Assembly: GCA_039934635.1 (NCBI GenBank)
Contig: JBDTLT010000003.1
Coordinates: 42,235 to 106,234, forward strand
Origin: DATLFA01 sp039934635
GTDB lineage: Bacteria; Actinomycetota; Acidimicrobiia; Acidimicrobiales; WLNW01
Length of the DNA stretch: 64,000 nucleotides
Reading direction: 5' to 3'
In this document: in pieces, positions 53,687 through 61,143 of the stretch
How the letters are laid out: every line of letters starts with the position of its first letter
Position numbering within the stretch: position 1 is the first letter of the stretch
The notes under the pieces: generated by a model
The model's input: only the letters and a program-made list of their open reading frames with translations
Told to the model about the DNA's origin: nothing
The model's database searches: none
Position numbers and translations under genes: made by a program

Positions 53687-56101
53687 ATGCCCGAACAATC
53701 CACGCTGTTTCCCTTCGCGCGAGACGTCATCGACATCGCCGTCGAAGACGAGATGAGCGAGTCGTTCCTGCAGTACTCACTGTCGGTCATCACCTCGCGC
53801 GCCATCCCCGACGTGCGCGACGGCCTCAAGCCCGTGCAACGGCGCATCTTGTACGGCATGCGCGACATGGGGCTGCGACCCGACCGTCCCCGCGTCAAGA
53901 GCGCGAAAGTCGTCGGTGAGGTCATGGGCAGTTACCACCCGCACGGCGACATGGCGATCTACGAGACGCTCGTGCGCATGGCGCAGCCGTTCGCCCGCAA
54001 CGTCACGCTGGTCGATCCGCAGGGCAACTTCGGCACCCTCGACGACCCACCGGCGGCGCACCGCTACACCGAATGTCGTTTGAGCGCCGCCGCGATGGAC
54101 ATGGTCAACGAGCTCGAAGAAGAAACCGTCGAGTTCCGGCCGAGCTACGACGGTGCCACGACCGAGCCGGTGTGTTTGCCCGCGATGCTGCCCAACTTGT
54201 TGGTCAACGGCACCACCGGTATCGCCGTCGGCATGGCGACCAATATGCCCACGCACAACCTGCGCGAGGTCTACGAGGCGATCAAGCTGGTGTTGGCCAA
54301 GCGCCGGCCCCGACCGACGCTCGACGAGCTGTTGGCCGTGTTGCCGGGGCCTGACTTCCCGACGGGTGGCATCGTGATCGACGAGGGCATCCGCGAGGCC
54401 TACGAGACGGGCCGCGGCACCATCCGGGCACGGGCCAAGGCCGAGGTGGTCGATCTGCAACGCGGCCGCCGCCAAGGCATCGTGGTCACCGAGCTGCCCT
54501 TCATGGTCGGCGCCGAGCGCGTCATCAGCCGCATCAAAGAACTGGTGATCGACAACAAGATCGGCGGCATCGACGATGTCGTCAACCTCAGCGATCGCGA
54601 GCACGGGCTGCGCATCCAGATCACGTGCAAGCCATCGGTCAATCCGCACTCCGTGCTCGCCGACCTCTACCGGCAGACACCGATGGAAGACACGTTCGGC
54701 ATCAACAACGTGGTGCTCGTCGACGGGGTGCCCACCACACTCGGCCTCTACGACCTGTGCCGTCACTACATCGATCATCGCCTCGACGTCATCATCAAGC
54801 GCACGCAGTATCGCCTGCGCAAGGCCAGCGATCGCATGCACATCGTCGAGGGTCTGCTCAAGGCCCTCGACGCCATCGATGCCGTCATCAAGATCATTCG
54901 TGGTTCAAAGGACAGCGACGAGGCCCGCACCCGTTTGATGGCGCAACTCGAGTTGAGCGAGATCCAAGCGACGACCATCCTCGACATGCAGCTGCGGCGA
55001 CTCACGCAACTCGAAAAGCTCAAGCTCGAACAAGAGCGCGACGAGCTACGCCGCACGATCGCCGACCTCAACGACATGTTGGCTTCCGAGAATCGACAAC
55101 GTAAGACAGTGCTCACCGAGCTCGGCGAGCTCGTAGAGCGCTACGGCGTCAAGCGGCGCACGCGTATCGTCTCGGCCGAAGACGTGCCCGTCTACGAAGC
55201 ACCACCGGTCGCGGCGATCGCAGCGCTCGCCGATGACCCGTGCATCGTGACGCTTTCGACCAGTGGCGCTGTCGGCCGCGCGCCGATCGACGGCGCCAAG
55301 CGGGCCACGCCCGGGCGTCACGACGTGCTCGCCGGTCAGTGCGTCACGACGGTGCACAGCACGGTCTTCGCCATCACTTCCGAAGGACGCGCGCTCAGTG
55401 CGACCGCGGTCGACATCGCCGACGCGTCGACGCGCGCTCGCGGCGCGCCCGCAGCGCAAGTGTTCGGCGCGAACAAAGGCGAGCAACTGCTGGCGCTGGT
55501 CGCACCCGGCGACGAACACCTGGTCCTCGTCACGGCGTCGGGTGTCGTCAAACGAGTCGCGCCCGACGAGTTGGCCGAGACCAAGGGCGGGCGCACGGTC
55601 ATCACCCTCAAAGCGGGCGATCGTGTCGCGGCCGCGTTCACGAGCCCCGAGTCGGTCGATGTCGTCATCGTCACCAGCGACGGGCAAGTCCTGCGCACCG
55701 CGGTCGATGGCATTTCGGTGCAAGGCCGCGGGGCCGGCGGGGTGGCCGGCATGAGCCTGCGCGGCGACGCCGTAGTGGTCGGGGCCGGCCCGGTGATCGG
55801 CGAGACGAGCATCGTCAGCGTCACCGACAAAGGTTGGGCCAAGGCGACCGAAGCCGATGACGTCCCCGCCAAGGGCCGCGGCGGCGGTGGCGTTCGCCTC
55901 GCTCGGTTCCCCGACAACCAACGCATCGCGTTGGTCTACGTCGGCGCGCCGTCGGGTCTGCACGCGTTGATGGCGGCCGATGACAATCCCAACCAAACTG
56001 ATCCCAATCCCGCGCGTTTTCCCCTCGAGCCGACCAAACGCGACCTCGTTTCGGTGCAGACTGAACGACGCATCCACGCAGTCGGCCCGCTGCGCTGGTG
56101 A
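53687..56101 (+). CDS. parC: DNA topoisomerase IV-type subunit A (GyrA/ParC family)
   Basis: 804 aa. The breakage-reunion domain has SVITSRAIPDVRDGLKPVQR, HPHGDMAIYETLVRMAQ (residues 84-100), and catalytic Tyr127 in PAAHRYTECRLS. The C-terminal beta-propeller repeats are present, but no GyrA box QRRGGKG; instead weak forms SVQGRGAGGV, AKGRGGGGV and ETKGGRTVI appear, which suits a ParC/topo IV rather than a supercoiling gyrase. At the position of E. coli GyrA Ser83 this protein has Met89 and at Asp87 Glu93. The B subunit gene follows 15 nt later, the reverse of the usual gyrB-gyrA order. A gyrase pair elsewhere is expected but unseen. Confidence 0.9.
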   Translation: MPEQSTLFPFARDVIDIAVEDEMSESFLQYSLSVITSRAIPDVRDGLKPVQRRILYGMRDMGLRPDRPRVKSAKVVGEVMGSYHPHGDMAIYETLVRMAQPFARNVTLVDPQGNFGTLDDPPAAHRYTECRLSAAAMDMVNELEEETVEFRPSYDGATTEPVCLPAMLPNLLVNGTTGIAVGMATNMPTHNLREVYEAIKLVLAKRRPRPTLDELLAVLPGPDFPTGGIVIDEGIREAYETGRGTIRARAKAEVVDLQRGRRQGIVVTELPFMVGAERVISRIKELVIDNKIGGIDDVVNLSDREHGLRIQITCKPSVNPHSVLADLYRQTPMEDTFGINNVVLVDGVPTTLGLYDLCRHYIDHRLDVIIKRTQYRLRKASDRMHIVEGLLKALDAIDAVIKIIRGSKDSDEARTRLMAQLELSEIQATTILDMQLRRLTQLEKLKLEQERDELRRTIADLNDMLASENRQRKTVLTELGELVERYGVKRRTRIVSAEDVPVYEAPPVAAIAALADDPCIVTLSTSGAVGRAPIDGAKRATPGRHDVLAGQCVTTVHSTVFAITSEGRALSATAVDIADASTRARGAPAAQVFGANKGEQLLALVAPGDEHLVLVTASGVVKRVAPDELAETKGGRTVITLKAGDRVAAAFTSPESVDVVIVTSDGQVLRTAVDGISVQGRGAGGVAGMSLRGDAVVVGAGPVIGETSIVSVTDKGWAKATEADDVPAKGRGGGGVRLARFPDNQRIALVYVGAPSGLHALMAADDNPNQTDPNPARFPLEPTKRDLVSVQTERRIHAVGPLRW

Positions 56102-56116
56102 CGGAGACTTTCACTG

Positions 56117-58210
56117 ATGGCGACCAAGAAAACTCAGTCGAAGACCAAGGGCCCGAGCGGCCCGACGCGTAAGGGCTCGGGCTACGACGCCGACGCGATT
56201 CAAACGCTCGAAGGCCTCGAAGCGGTCCGCAAACGGCCGGGCATGTACATCGGCGGCACCGGCTCGGGTGGGCTCACCCACCTGCTCTGGGAGTTGATCG
56301 ACAATGCAGTCGACGAGGCGGCGGCCGGCTATGGCAACCGCATCGAAGTCGTGCTGTACCGCGACAAGTCGGTCGAGGTGATCGACAGTGGGCGCGGCAT
56401 TCCCATCGACCGCCATCCCAAGCGCAAGGTCTCGGCGCTCGAGGTCGTCCTCACCGAACTGCACGCAGGGGGCAAATTCGGCGGCGGCGCGTACGGCGCG
56501 TCCGGTGGTCTCCACGGTGTCGGCGCATCGGTTGTCAACGCGCTGTCGACCCAGTTGATCGCCGAGGTCGACCGCGACGGCTACACGTGGCAACTGTCGT
56601 TCCTCGATCGCGTGGCCGGCCATTTCGACAAGAACGATCGCTTCGCCGCATCGCACGAGTTGGCGCAAATCAAAAAGGTCGCGCCCAAGAAGACCGGCAC
56701 GCGGGTGCGCTTTTGGCCCGACTGGGACATCTTCGATGCCGACGCAGCGATCGACATCGAACAAGTTCGCGACCGTGTGGCGACGATGTGCTTCCTCGTC
56801 CCCGGGCTCAAGGTCGTGCTCGTCGACAAGCGGGCCGGCGGCAACAGCGAGCCCGAAGAGTTCGTATCGCGTGGTGGGCTCGCCGACTACGTCGATTATC
56901 TCTCGGTCGGTGAAAACGTCACCGAGGTGATCACGCTCACCGGCTCGGGCACTTTCGAAGAAAAGGTGCCCGTCGACGGCAAGATGCAGCTCGTCGAACG
57001 CGAGTGCAAGGTCGAGGCCGCGCTGCGGTGGATCAAGGGCTACGACAGCACGCTCCTGTCGTTCGTCAACACCATCCCCACCGCACAGGGCGGCACGCAC
57101 GTCGCCGGCTTCGAGCGCGCGCTCGGCTATGTCATCAACGACGTCTTGCTGTCGGGCACCCGCAAGCTCGCGGCGCTGGCCAAGAAAGGCGAGGACCGGG
57201 CCAAAAAAGAAGACGTCCAAGAGGGTCTCGTCGCGGTCGTCAAGGTCACGTTCCCCGAACCGCAATTCCGCGGCCAGACCAAACAAGAGTTGGGCACGCC
57301 GGCCGCGCAATCGATCGTCTACGACGTCGTCAAGCAGGGTCTGTCCGACTGGATCAACCCCGGCGGCGGGCCGCGTACCCACGTCAACGCGCTGCGCGAC
57401 AAGATCGCGTCGGCGGTCGTCAATCGCGTGACGTCCAAGCAAGCACTCGAGGCCAAACGCAAAGCGTCGAGTCTCGGCTCGACCGGCATGCCCGACAAGC
57501 TCGCCGACTGTCGCACCCACGGTGACAACAGCGAACTCATCATCGTCGAAGGTGACTCGGCCGCCGGGCCGGCCAAGGCCGGCCGCGACGCCGATTACAT
57601 GGCGATACTTCCGCTGCGGGGCAAGGTGGTCAACGCCGGCAAAGCGACGATGAAGCAGGTGCTCGACAACGCGGAGGCACACGCGCTGTTCACCGCCATA
57701 GGTGCCGGCTCAGGCAAAGATTTCAACCTCGCCGACGCCCGCTACGGGCGCATCGTGATCCTGTGCGACGCCGACGTCGACGGCAGTCACATCCGTTGCT
57801 TGTTGCTGACGCTCTTCTACCACTACATGCGGCCGATGCTCGAGGCTGGTCGTGTCTTCGCGGCGCAGCCGCCTCTGTTCACGGCCAAGGTCGGCGACAA
57901 GAACTATCGGGCGTTCAGCGATGCCGATCGCGACACGATCACCAAACAGCTGAGCAAGGGCAACCGCCGCGCCGAGAACATCCAGTGGCAACGCTTCAAA
58001 GGCCTCGGTGAGATGAACGTGCAAGAGTTGGCCGAGTGTGCGCTCGACCCGGGCACCCGCATCTTGCGCCGCATGACGATGGCCGACGCCAAAGCCGCCA
58101 AGCAAGCGGCAGAGATGTTCGAGGTCCTCATGGGCAACGACGTCGCGTCGCGCAAGGATTACCTCGTCAAGAACAGCGCATTGTTCGACCGGGCCGCGCT
58201 CGATATCTGA
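56117..58210 (+). CDS. parE: DNA topoisomerase IV-type subunit B (GyrB/ParE family)
   Basis: 697 aa. GHKL ATPase: LEAVRKRPGMYIGGTGSGGL, ELIDNAVDEAAAGYGN (Asn/Glu Mg site), VEVIDSGRGIPID, YGASGGLHGVGASVVNALS. Transducer QTKQELGTPAA; TOPRIM: ELIIVEGDSAAGPAKAGRDADY, ILPLRGKVVNAGKA, LCDADVDGSHIRCLLLTLFY. The tail IQWQRFKGLGEMNVQELAE is conserved. The N-terminal 20 residues are basic and beyond the usual family start, and include the peptide KGPSGPTRKG encoded by copy C of the dispersed repeat. ATG 56117. Pairs with the adjacent A subunit. Confidence 0.94.
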   Translation: MATKKTQSKTKGPSGPTRKGSGYDADAIQTLEGLEAVRKRPGMYIGGTGSGGLTHLLWELIDNAVDEAAAGYGNRIEVVLYRDKSVEVIDSGRGIPIDRHPKRKVSALEVVLTELHAGGKFGGGAYGASGGLHGVGASVVNALSTQLIAEVDRDGYTWQLSFLDRVAGHFDKNDRFAASHELAQIKKVAPKKTGTRVRFWPDWDIFDADAAIDIEQVRDRVATMCFLVPGLKVVLVDKRAGGNSEPEEFVSRGGLADYVDYLSVGENVTEVITLTGSGTFEEKVPVDGKMQLVERECKVEAALRWIKGYDSTLLSFVNTIPTAQGGTHVAGFERALGYVINDVLLSGTRKLAALAKKGEDRAKKEDVQEGLVAVVKVTFPEPQFRGQTKQELGTPAAQSIVYDVVKQGLSDWINPGGGPRTHVNALRDKIASAVVNRVTSKQALEAKRKASSLGSTGMPDKLADCRTHGDNSELIIVEGDSAAGPAKAGRDADYMAILPLRGKVVNAGKATMKQVLDNAEAHALFTAIGAGSGKDFNLADARYGRIVILCDADVDGSHIRCLLLTLFYHYMRPMLEAGRVFAAQPPLFTAKVGDKNYRAFSDADRDTITKQLSKGNRRAENIQWQRFKGLGEMNVQELAECALDPGTRILRRMTMADAKAAKQAAEMFEVLMGNDVASRKDYLVKNSALFDRAALDI
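56149..56163 (+). repeat. Dispersed palindromic repeat, copy C (inside parE N-terminus)
   Basis: GGGCCCGAGCGGCCC, identical to the copies at 25147 (minus strand) and 61091; it encodes part of KGPSGP. Confidence 0.65.
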
Positions 58211-58212
58211 AT

Positions 58213-58239
58213 GCCCGCCCGGTGAGTGGGCCGGCGGGC
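58213..58239 (+). terminator. Stem-loop after the topoisomerase operon
   Basis: GCCCGCC (58213-58219) pairs with GGCGGGC (58233-58239), with further inner pairing; followed by TTCCC. It starts 2 nt after the parE stop and precedes an own promoter of the nuclease gene. Confidence 0.55.
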
Positions 58240-58248
58240 TTCCCGGAG

Positions 58249-58272
58249 ACTGTCACAGCGCTGGTGTAGAAC
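58249..58272 (+). promoter_or_regulatory. Promoter with CTGTCACAG palindrome, RecB-type nuclease
   Basis: ACTGTCACAGCG starts 18 nt before TAGAAC (58267-58272), which ends 7 nt before GTG 58280. The 12-mer and its distance repeat the topoisomerase promoter. Confidence 0.5.
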
Positions 58273-58279
58273 TACAAGA

Positions 58280-59221
58280 GTGCAACTCTTCGACGACGGC
58301 CCGTTCTTCGACCCCGACGCCCCCGGCGCGGCCGATGCCGACGCCGTGGTCGAAGACAACGCCTTGTCGCGCACCGCCCTCGGGCCCCCGCCCTACCTGT
58401 CACCCTCGAGCGCCTCGCTCTACCAGCAGTGCCCCAGGCGCTGGCGCTACCGCTACATCGACCGGCTGCCCGACCCACCCGGAGAGGCCGCGCTGACGGG
58501 TACCTTCGCCCACCGGGTGCTCGAGTTGTTGTTCCAAGAGTCCCCCACCGAGCGCACCCTCGACCGCGCCCGTCAACTCGCCCGCGACGTGTGGCCCGAA
58601 ACCGCGGACCATCCCTCGTATCAGGCGCTGGCACTCGACGACGCAGGAGCGCGCCGCTTCCGCTGGCGGGGCTGGCTCGCCATCGAGGGTTTGTGGACGG
58701 TCGAAGACCCCGCGCTCGTGCAGGTAAAAGCGACCGAACGCATGGTCGACACCCAGGTCGGCGACGTGCCCTTCCGCGGCGTCGTCGATCGGCTCGACTA
58801 TGGCCACGAGGGTCACGGCCTCGTCATCACCGACTACAAGTCGGGGCGGGCGCCCACGGCGCGTTACGCGGACAGCCGGCTGGCGCAGGTGTTGTTGTAC
58901 TCCGCGGCGATCGAGGCCAGCGACGGCGAGCGCCCCTCGATGGCCCGACTCGTCTATCTCGGTCAACGAGTGATCGACGTGGTTGCGACCGACGACGTGA
59001 TCCGGCCCGTGGTCGACCAACTTCATGCCACATGGACGGCCATCAACAACGAGCGCGAGACCGAGGAGTACACACCCAAACCCGGTCCGCTCTGCGCGTG
59101 GTGCCCTTACGCGGCGCGCTGCGACGAAGGCCGCGCCGAGATCTTGCGGCGCGCCGAGCTAGGCCTGTTGCCACCGACCGCGCCGGCGGTACAAGCGCTC
59201 GGTCTGCCGATCGCCAGCTGA
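58280..59221 (+). CDS. PD-(D/E)XK nuclease family protein (RecB/Cas4-type, iron-sulfur)
   Basis: 313 aa from GTG 58280, set by the TAGAAC box 7 nt upstream. Nuclease core: GVVDRLDYGHEG with the first Asp, then VITDYKSGRAPTARYA with D-x-K, and a QVLLYSAAIE helix with the Q-x-x-x-Y pattern. Four cysteines, one early (YQQCPRRWRYRYIDRL) and three at the C-terminus (LCAWCPYAARCDEG), have the spacing of the [4Fe-4S] clasp of AddB, Cas4 and Dna2-type RecB nucleases. No helicase or CRISPR gene is near. DNA end processing or repair is likely. It shares a promoter element with the topoisomerase genes. Confidence 0.92.
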   Translation: MQLFDDGPFFDPDAPGAADADAVVEDNALSRTALGPPPYLSPSSASLYQQCPRRWRYRYIDRLPDPPGEAALTGTFAHRVLELLFQESPTERTLDRARQLARDVWPETADHPSYQALALDDAGARRFRWRGWLAIEGLWTVEDPALVQVKATERMVDTQVGDVPFRGVVDRLDYGHEGHGLVITDYKSGRAPTARYADSRLAQVLLYSAAIEASDGERPSMARLVYLGQRVIDVVATDDVIRPVVDQLHATWTAINNERETEEYTPKPGPLCAWCPYAARCDEGRAEILRRAELGLLPPTAPAVQALGLPIAS

Positions 59222-59381
59222 CACCACGCGTTGCCGCGCGCGAATGCGACGAGCGAAGACAACGCCGAAACGACCATCGGCACACCGGCACGTGACATCC
59301 AACCGCACCAAATAGCGCGCATTCGGTACCGAGTGACAAACAACGGGTCGAACTGCTCACGACCGGTATGAGATACGCCGA

Positions 59382-59387
59382 TATATT
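59382..59387 (+). promoter_or_regulatory. -10 box, ParB-N-like gene
   Basis: TATATT, 8 nt before GTG 59396 (11 before ATG 59399). The best -10 in the window. No ribosome site. The gap 59222-59395 otherwise shows only weak inverted repeats. Confidence 0.55.
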
Positions 59388-59395
59388 CGCCGCCT

Positions 59396-60205
59396 GTGAT
59401 GAACGCCCCGCGAAGTGGTCTAGGACGAGGATTGGCGGCGCTGATCCCCACTGCCGAAACCGCCGAACACGCGGAACTCAGCACCGAAGATCAGCTCTTC
59501 TACAACCTCGTCCAAGGTGGACTCGACCAGATCGAGGCACACGCGAAGGCCGACCTGCTCGCCTACGTGCACCAACCCCACAACGACGAGCCCAGCTTGT
59601 TCCTGCGCCGCCCGGGTCTCGACGTGTTGTCCGCAGCCAAGGCCTACCGCCTGTTCAACCGCTTCGACCGCGCCGTACGCAGCGGAGCCAACGAAGGCAC
59701 GTTCACCTTCGACGACATGGTCGTCATCTTCTTGCGCACCGTCGGTACGCACAGCGACGGGTTTCACTTCGTCGGCCGGTCGTCGGGCATCATCGACCCG
59801 CGGGCGCTCGGGGTCGTGCGGGCCAGCACCCATTCGTTCGCGACCATCTGCAACCAGTTCGTCAGCGGCACCCCCGAGAACCTGCCGGTGCCCCACCTCA
59901 TCGTCGAGCTCGACGGGTCGGGCACGTCGGTGGTCGTCACCCTCGACACCGGTGACGAGCAGTCCTTGACGGCGCGGGCGTCGGCCAACGACGCGGCCGA
60001 GGCCGTCGTGCGGGCGGTCCTGTCGGCGATGGGCAGCACCCTCGACTTCCGCGAAACCCGCGAGACGCCGATCAACGGCACCCGGGCCGTGCTCGTCGTG
60101 CTGAGCGATGAGCGAGGCGTGCCCCGCCCCGGCTTCGTCGTCTCCGAAGACGACCTTCTGCAGGTCACCGCCACCGCAACGTTGCGCGCCATCTACGGCA
60201 CCTGA
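59396..60205 (+). CDS. Protein with ParB-like N-terminal peptide and unknown C-terminal domain
   Basis: 269 aa from GTG 59396 or ATG 59399 (leaderless). The N-terminus MMNAPRSGLGRGLAALIPT is nearly the ParA-interacting peptide of chromosomal ParB proteins (KxGLGRGLxALI). The rest is not ParB: no ParB-nuclease CTPase box (GERR) and no helix-turn-helix. It has a helical start (LFYNLVQGGLDQIEAH) and a mixed domain with DPRALGVVRASTHSFAT and VPHLIVELDGSGTSVVVTLD, possibly GAF-like. It could therefore bind a ParA/MinD-type ATPase and position something else. No parA gene is here. Confidence 0.75.
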   Translation: MMNAPRSGLGRGLAALIPTAETAEHAELSTEDQLFYNLVQGGLDQIEAHAKADLLAYVHQPHNDEPSLFLRRPGLDVLSAAKAYRLFNRFDRAVRSGANEGTFTFDDMVVIFLRTVGTHSDGFHFVGRSSGIIDPRALGVVRASTHSFATICNQFVSGTPENLPVPHLIVELDGSGTSVVVTLDTGDEQSLTARASANDAAEAVVRAVLSAMGSTLDFRETRETPINGTRAVLVVLSDERGVPRPGFVVSEDDLLQVTATATLRAIYGT

Positions 60206-60227
60206 TCGCCGGGCCCTATCGTCGGCA

Positions 60228-60249
60228 CTGCCGGGGGCCGCTCGGGTCC
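60228..60249 (-). repeat. Dispersed repeat, copy E (upstream of mutM)
   Basis: Minus strand GACCCGAGCGGCCC with the extension CCGGCAG that is shared exactly with copy F at 38751. Inverted relative to copy A downstream of mutM. Confidence 0.55.
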
Positions 60250-60274
60250 TGGTCGATCTACGCTTCGGGCCGCC

Positions 60275-61075
60275 ATGCCCGAACTACCCGAAGTCGAGAC
60301 GATTCGGCGCCAGATCGCTCCGGTTCTCGTCGGCAAACGCATCGTCGACGCATGGCACTCGCCGAATCCCAAGTTCGTCTCGGCCGCCCACGTCGTCGGC
60401 CGGGCGGTCGAATCGGTGAGCCGCCGAGGCAAGTACCTCGTGTTCGCGCTCGACGACGACCAAGAACTGATCGTGCACCTCGGCATGACCGGTGTCGTGC
60501 GCCTGCGATCCGACGAGTCGATCGACCCGTACGTACGCGCCTCGTGGACCTTCGACGACGGCACGATCCTCGAGTTGCGCGACGTGCGGCAATTCGGTCG
60601 CGTCGCCGCCGTGACCTCGGGCGACTATCGGACGCTGCCTACGCTGCACGCGCTCGGGCCCGATCCTTTCGATCCCGGTTTCAGTTCCCGCGAGTTCTAC
60701 AAGGCGCTGCGCAAGAGCAACCAGCGCGTCAAGACGCAACTGCTGTCGCAGCGGCCGATCGCGGGGGTCGGCAACATCTATGCCGACGAGGCCCTATGGC
60801 GAGCCCGCGTGCACCCCGCATCGAGGCGCGTCACCAAGGCACGGGCCGACGATCTGCTCGCGGCACTCCGCGCGGTCCTCGCACAGGGGATCGACAACGG
60901 CGGCACCACCTTGCGCGATTACCGCAGCTTCACGGGCGAGAGCGGCAGCAATCAGCACTCACTCGACTGCTACGGGCGCCACGGCGAGCCCTGCAGTCGC
61001 TGCGGCGCCATCCTCGTTCGCCGTGTCTACGACGGACGCGGCACCACGTTCTGTTCGGTTTGTCAGCGCGTGTAA
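60275..61075 (+). CDS. mutM: Formamidopyrimidine-DNA glycosylase
   Basis: 266 aa. Catalytic N-terminus MPELPEVETIRRQIAP with Pro2 (Schiff base after Met removal) and Glu3; the lysine segment RRGKYLVFALDDD; and LVHLGMTG-like VHLGMTGVVRL. H2TH: SQRPIAGVGNIYADEALWRARVHP. C-terminal zinc finger CYGRHGEPCSRCGA with TFCSVCQRV. It removes 8-oxoguanine and Fapy lesions with AP-lyase activity. Full length. Flanked by inverted copies E and A of the dispersed repeat. Confidence 0.97.
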   Translation: MPELPEVETIRRQIAPVLVGKRIVDAWHSPNPKFVSAAHVVGRAVESVSRRGKYLVFALDDDQELIVHLGMTGVVRLRSDESIDPYVRASWTFDDGTILELRDVRQFGRVAAVTSGDYRTLPTLHALGPDPFDPGFSSREFYKALRKSNQRVKTQLLSQRPIAGVGNIYADEALWRARVHPASRRVTKARADDLLAALRAVLAQGIDNGGTTLRDYRSFTGESGSNQHSLDCYGRHGEPCSRCGAILVRRVYDGRGTTFCSVCQRV

Positions 61076-61090
61076 CGTCCCTCGAAAGCG

Positions 61091-61105
61091 GGGCCCGAGC
61101 GGCCC
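61091..61105 (+). repeat. Dispersed palindromic repeat, copy A; possible mutM terminator
   Basis: GGGCCCGAGCGGCCC: arms GGGCC/GGCCC, loop CGAGC, followed by TTT. It starts 15 nt after the mutM stop, so it may also act as a weak terminator. Best-conserved copy. Confidence 0.65.
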
Positions 61106-61143
61106 TTTACCGCGGGTGATTCTGCAGATATCAAGGGGGGCGC

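Noticed and set aside
53777..57682. Long minus-strand frames (354, 343 and 523 codons) across the topoisomerase genes
   Set aside because: Antisense shadows of parC and parE, with no domain content.
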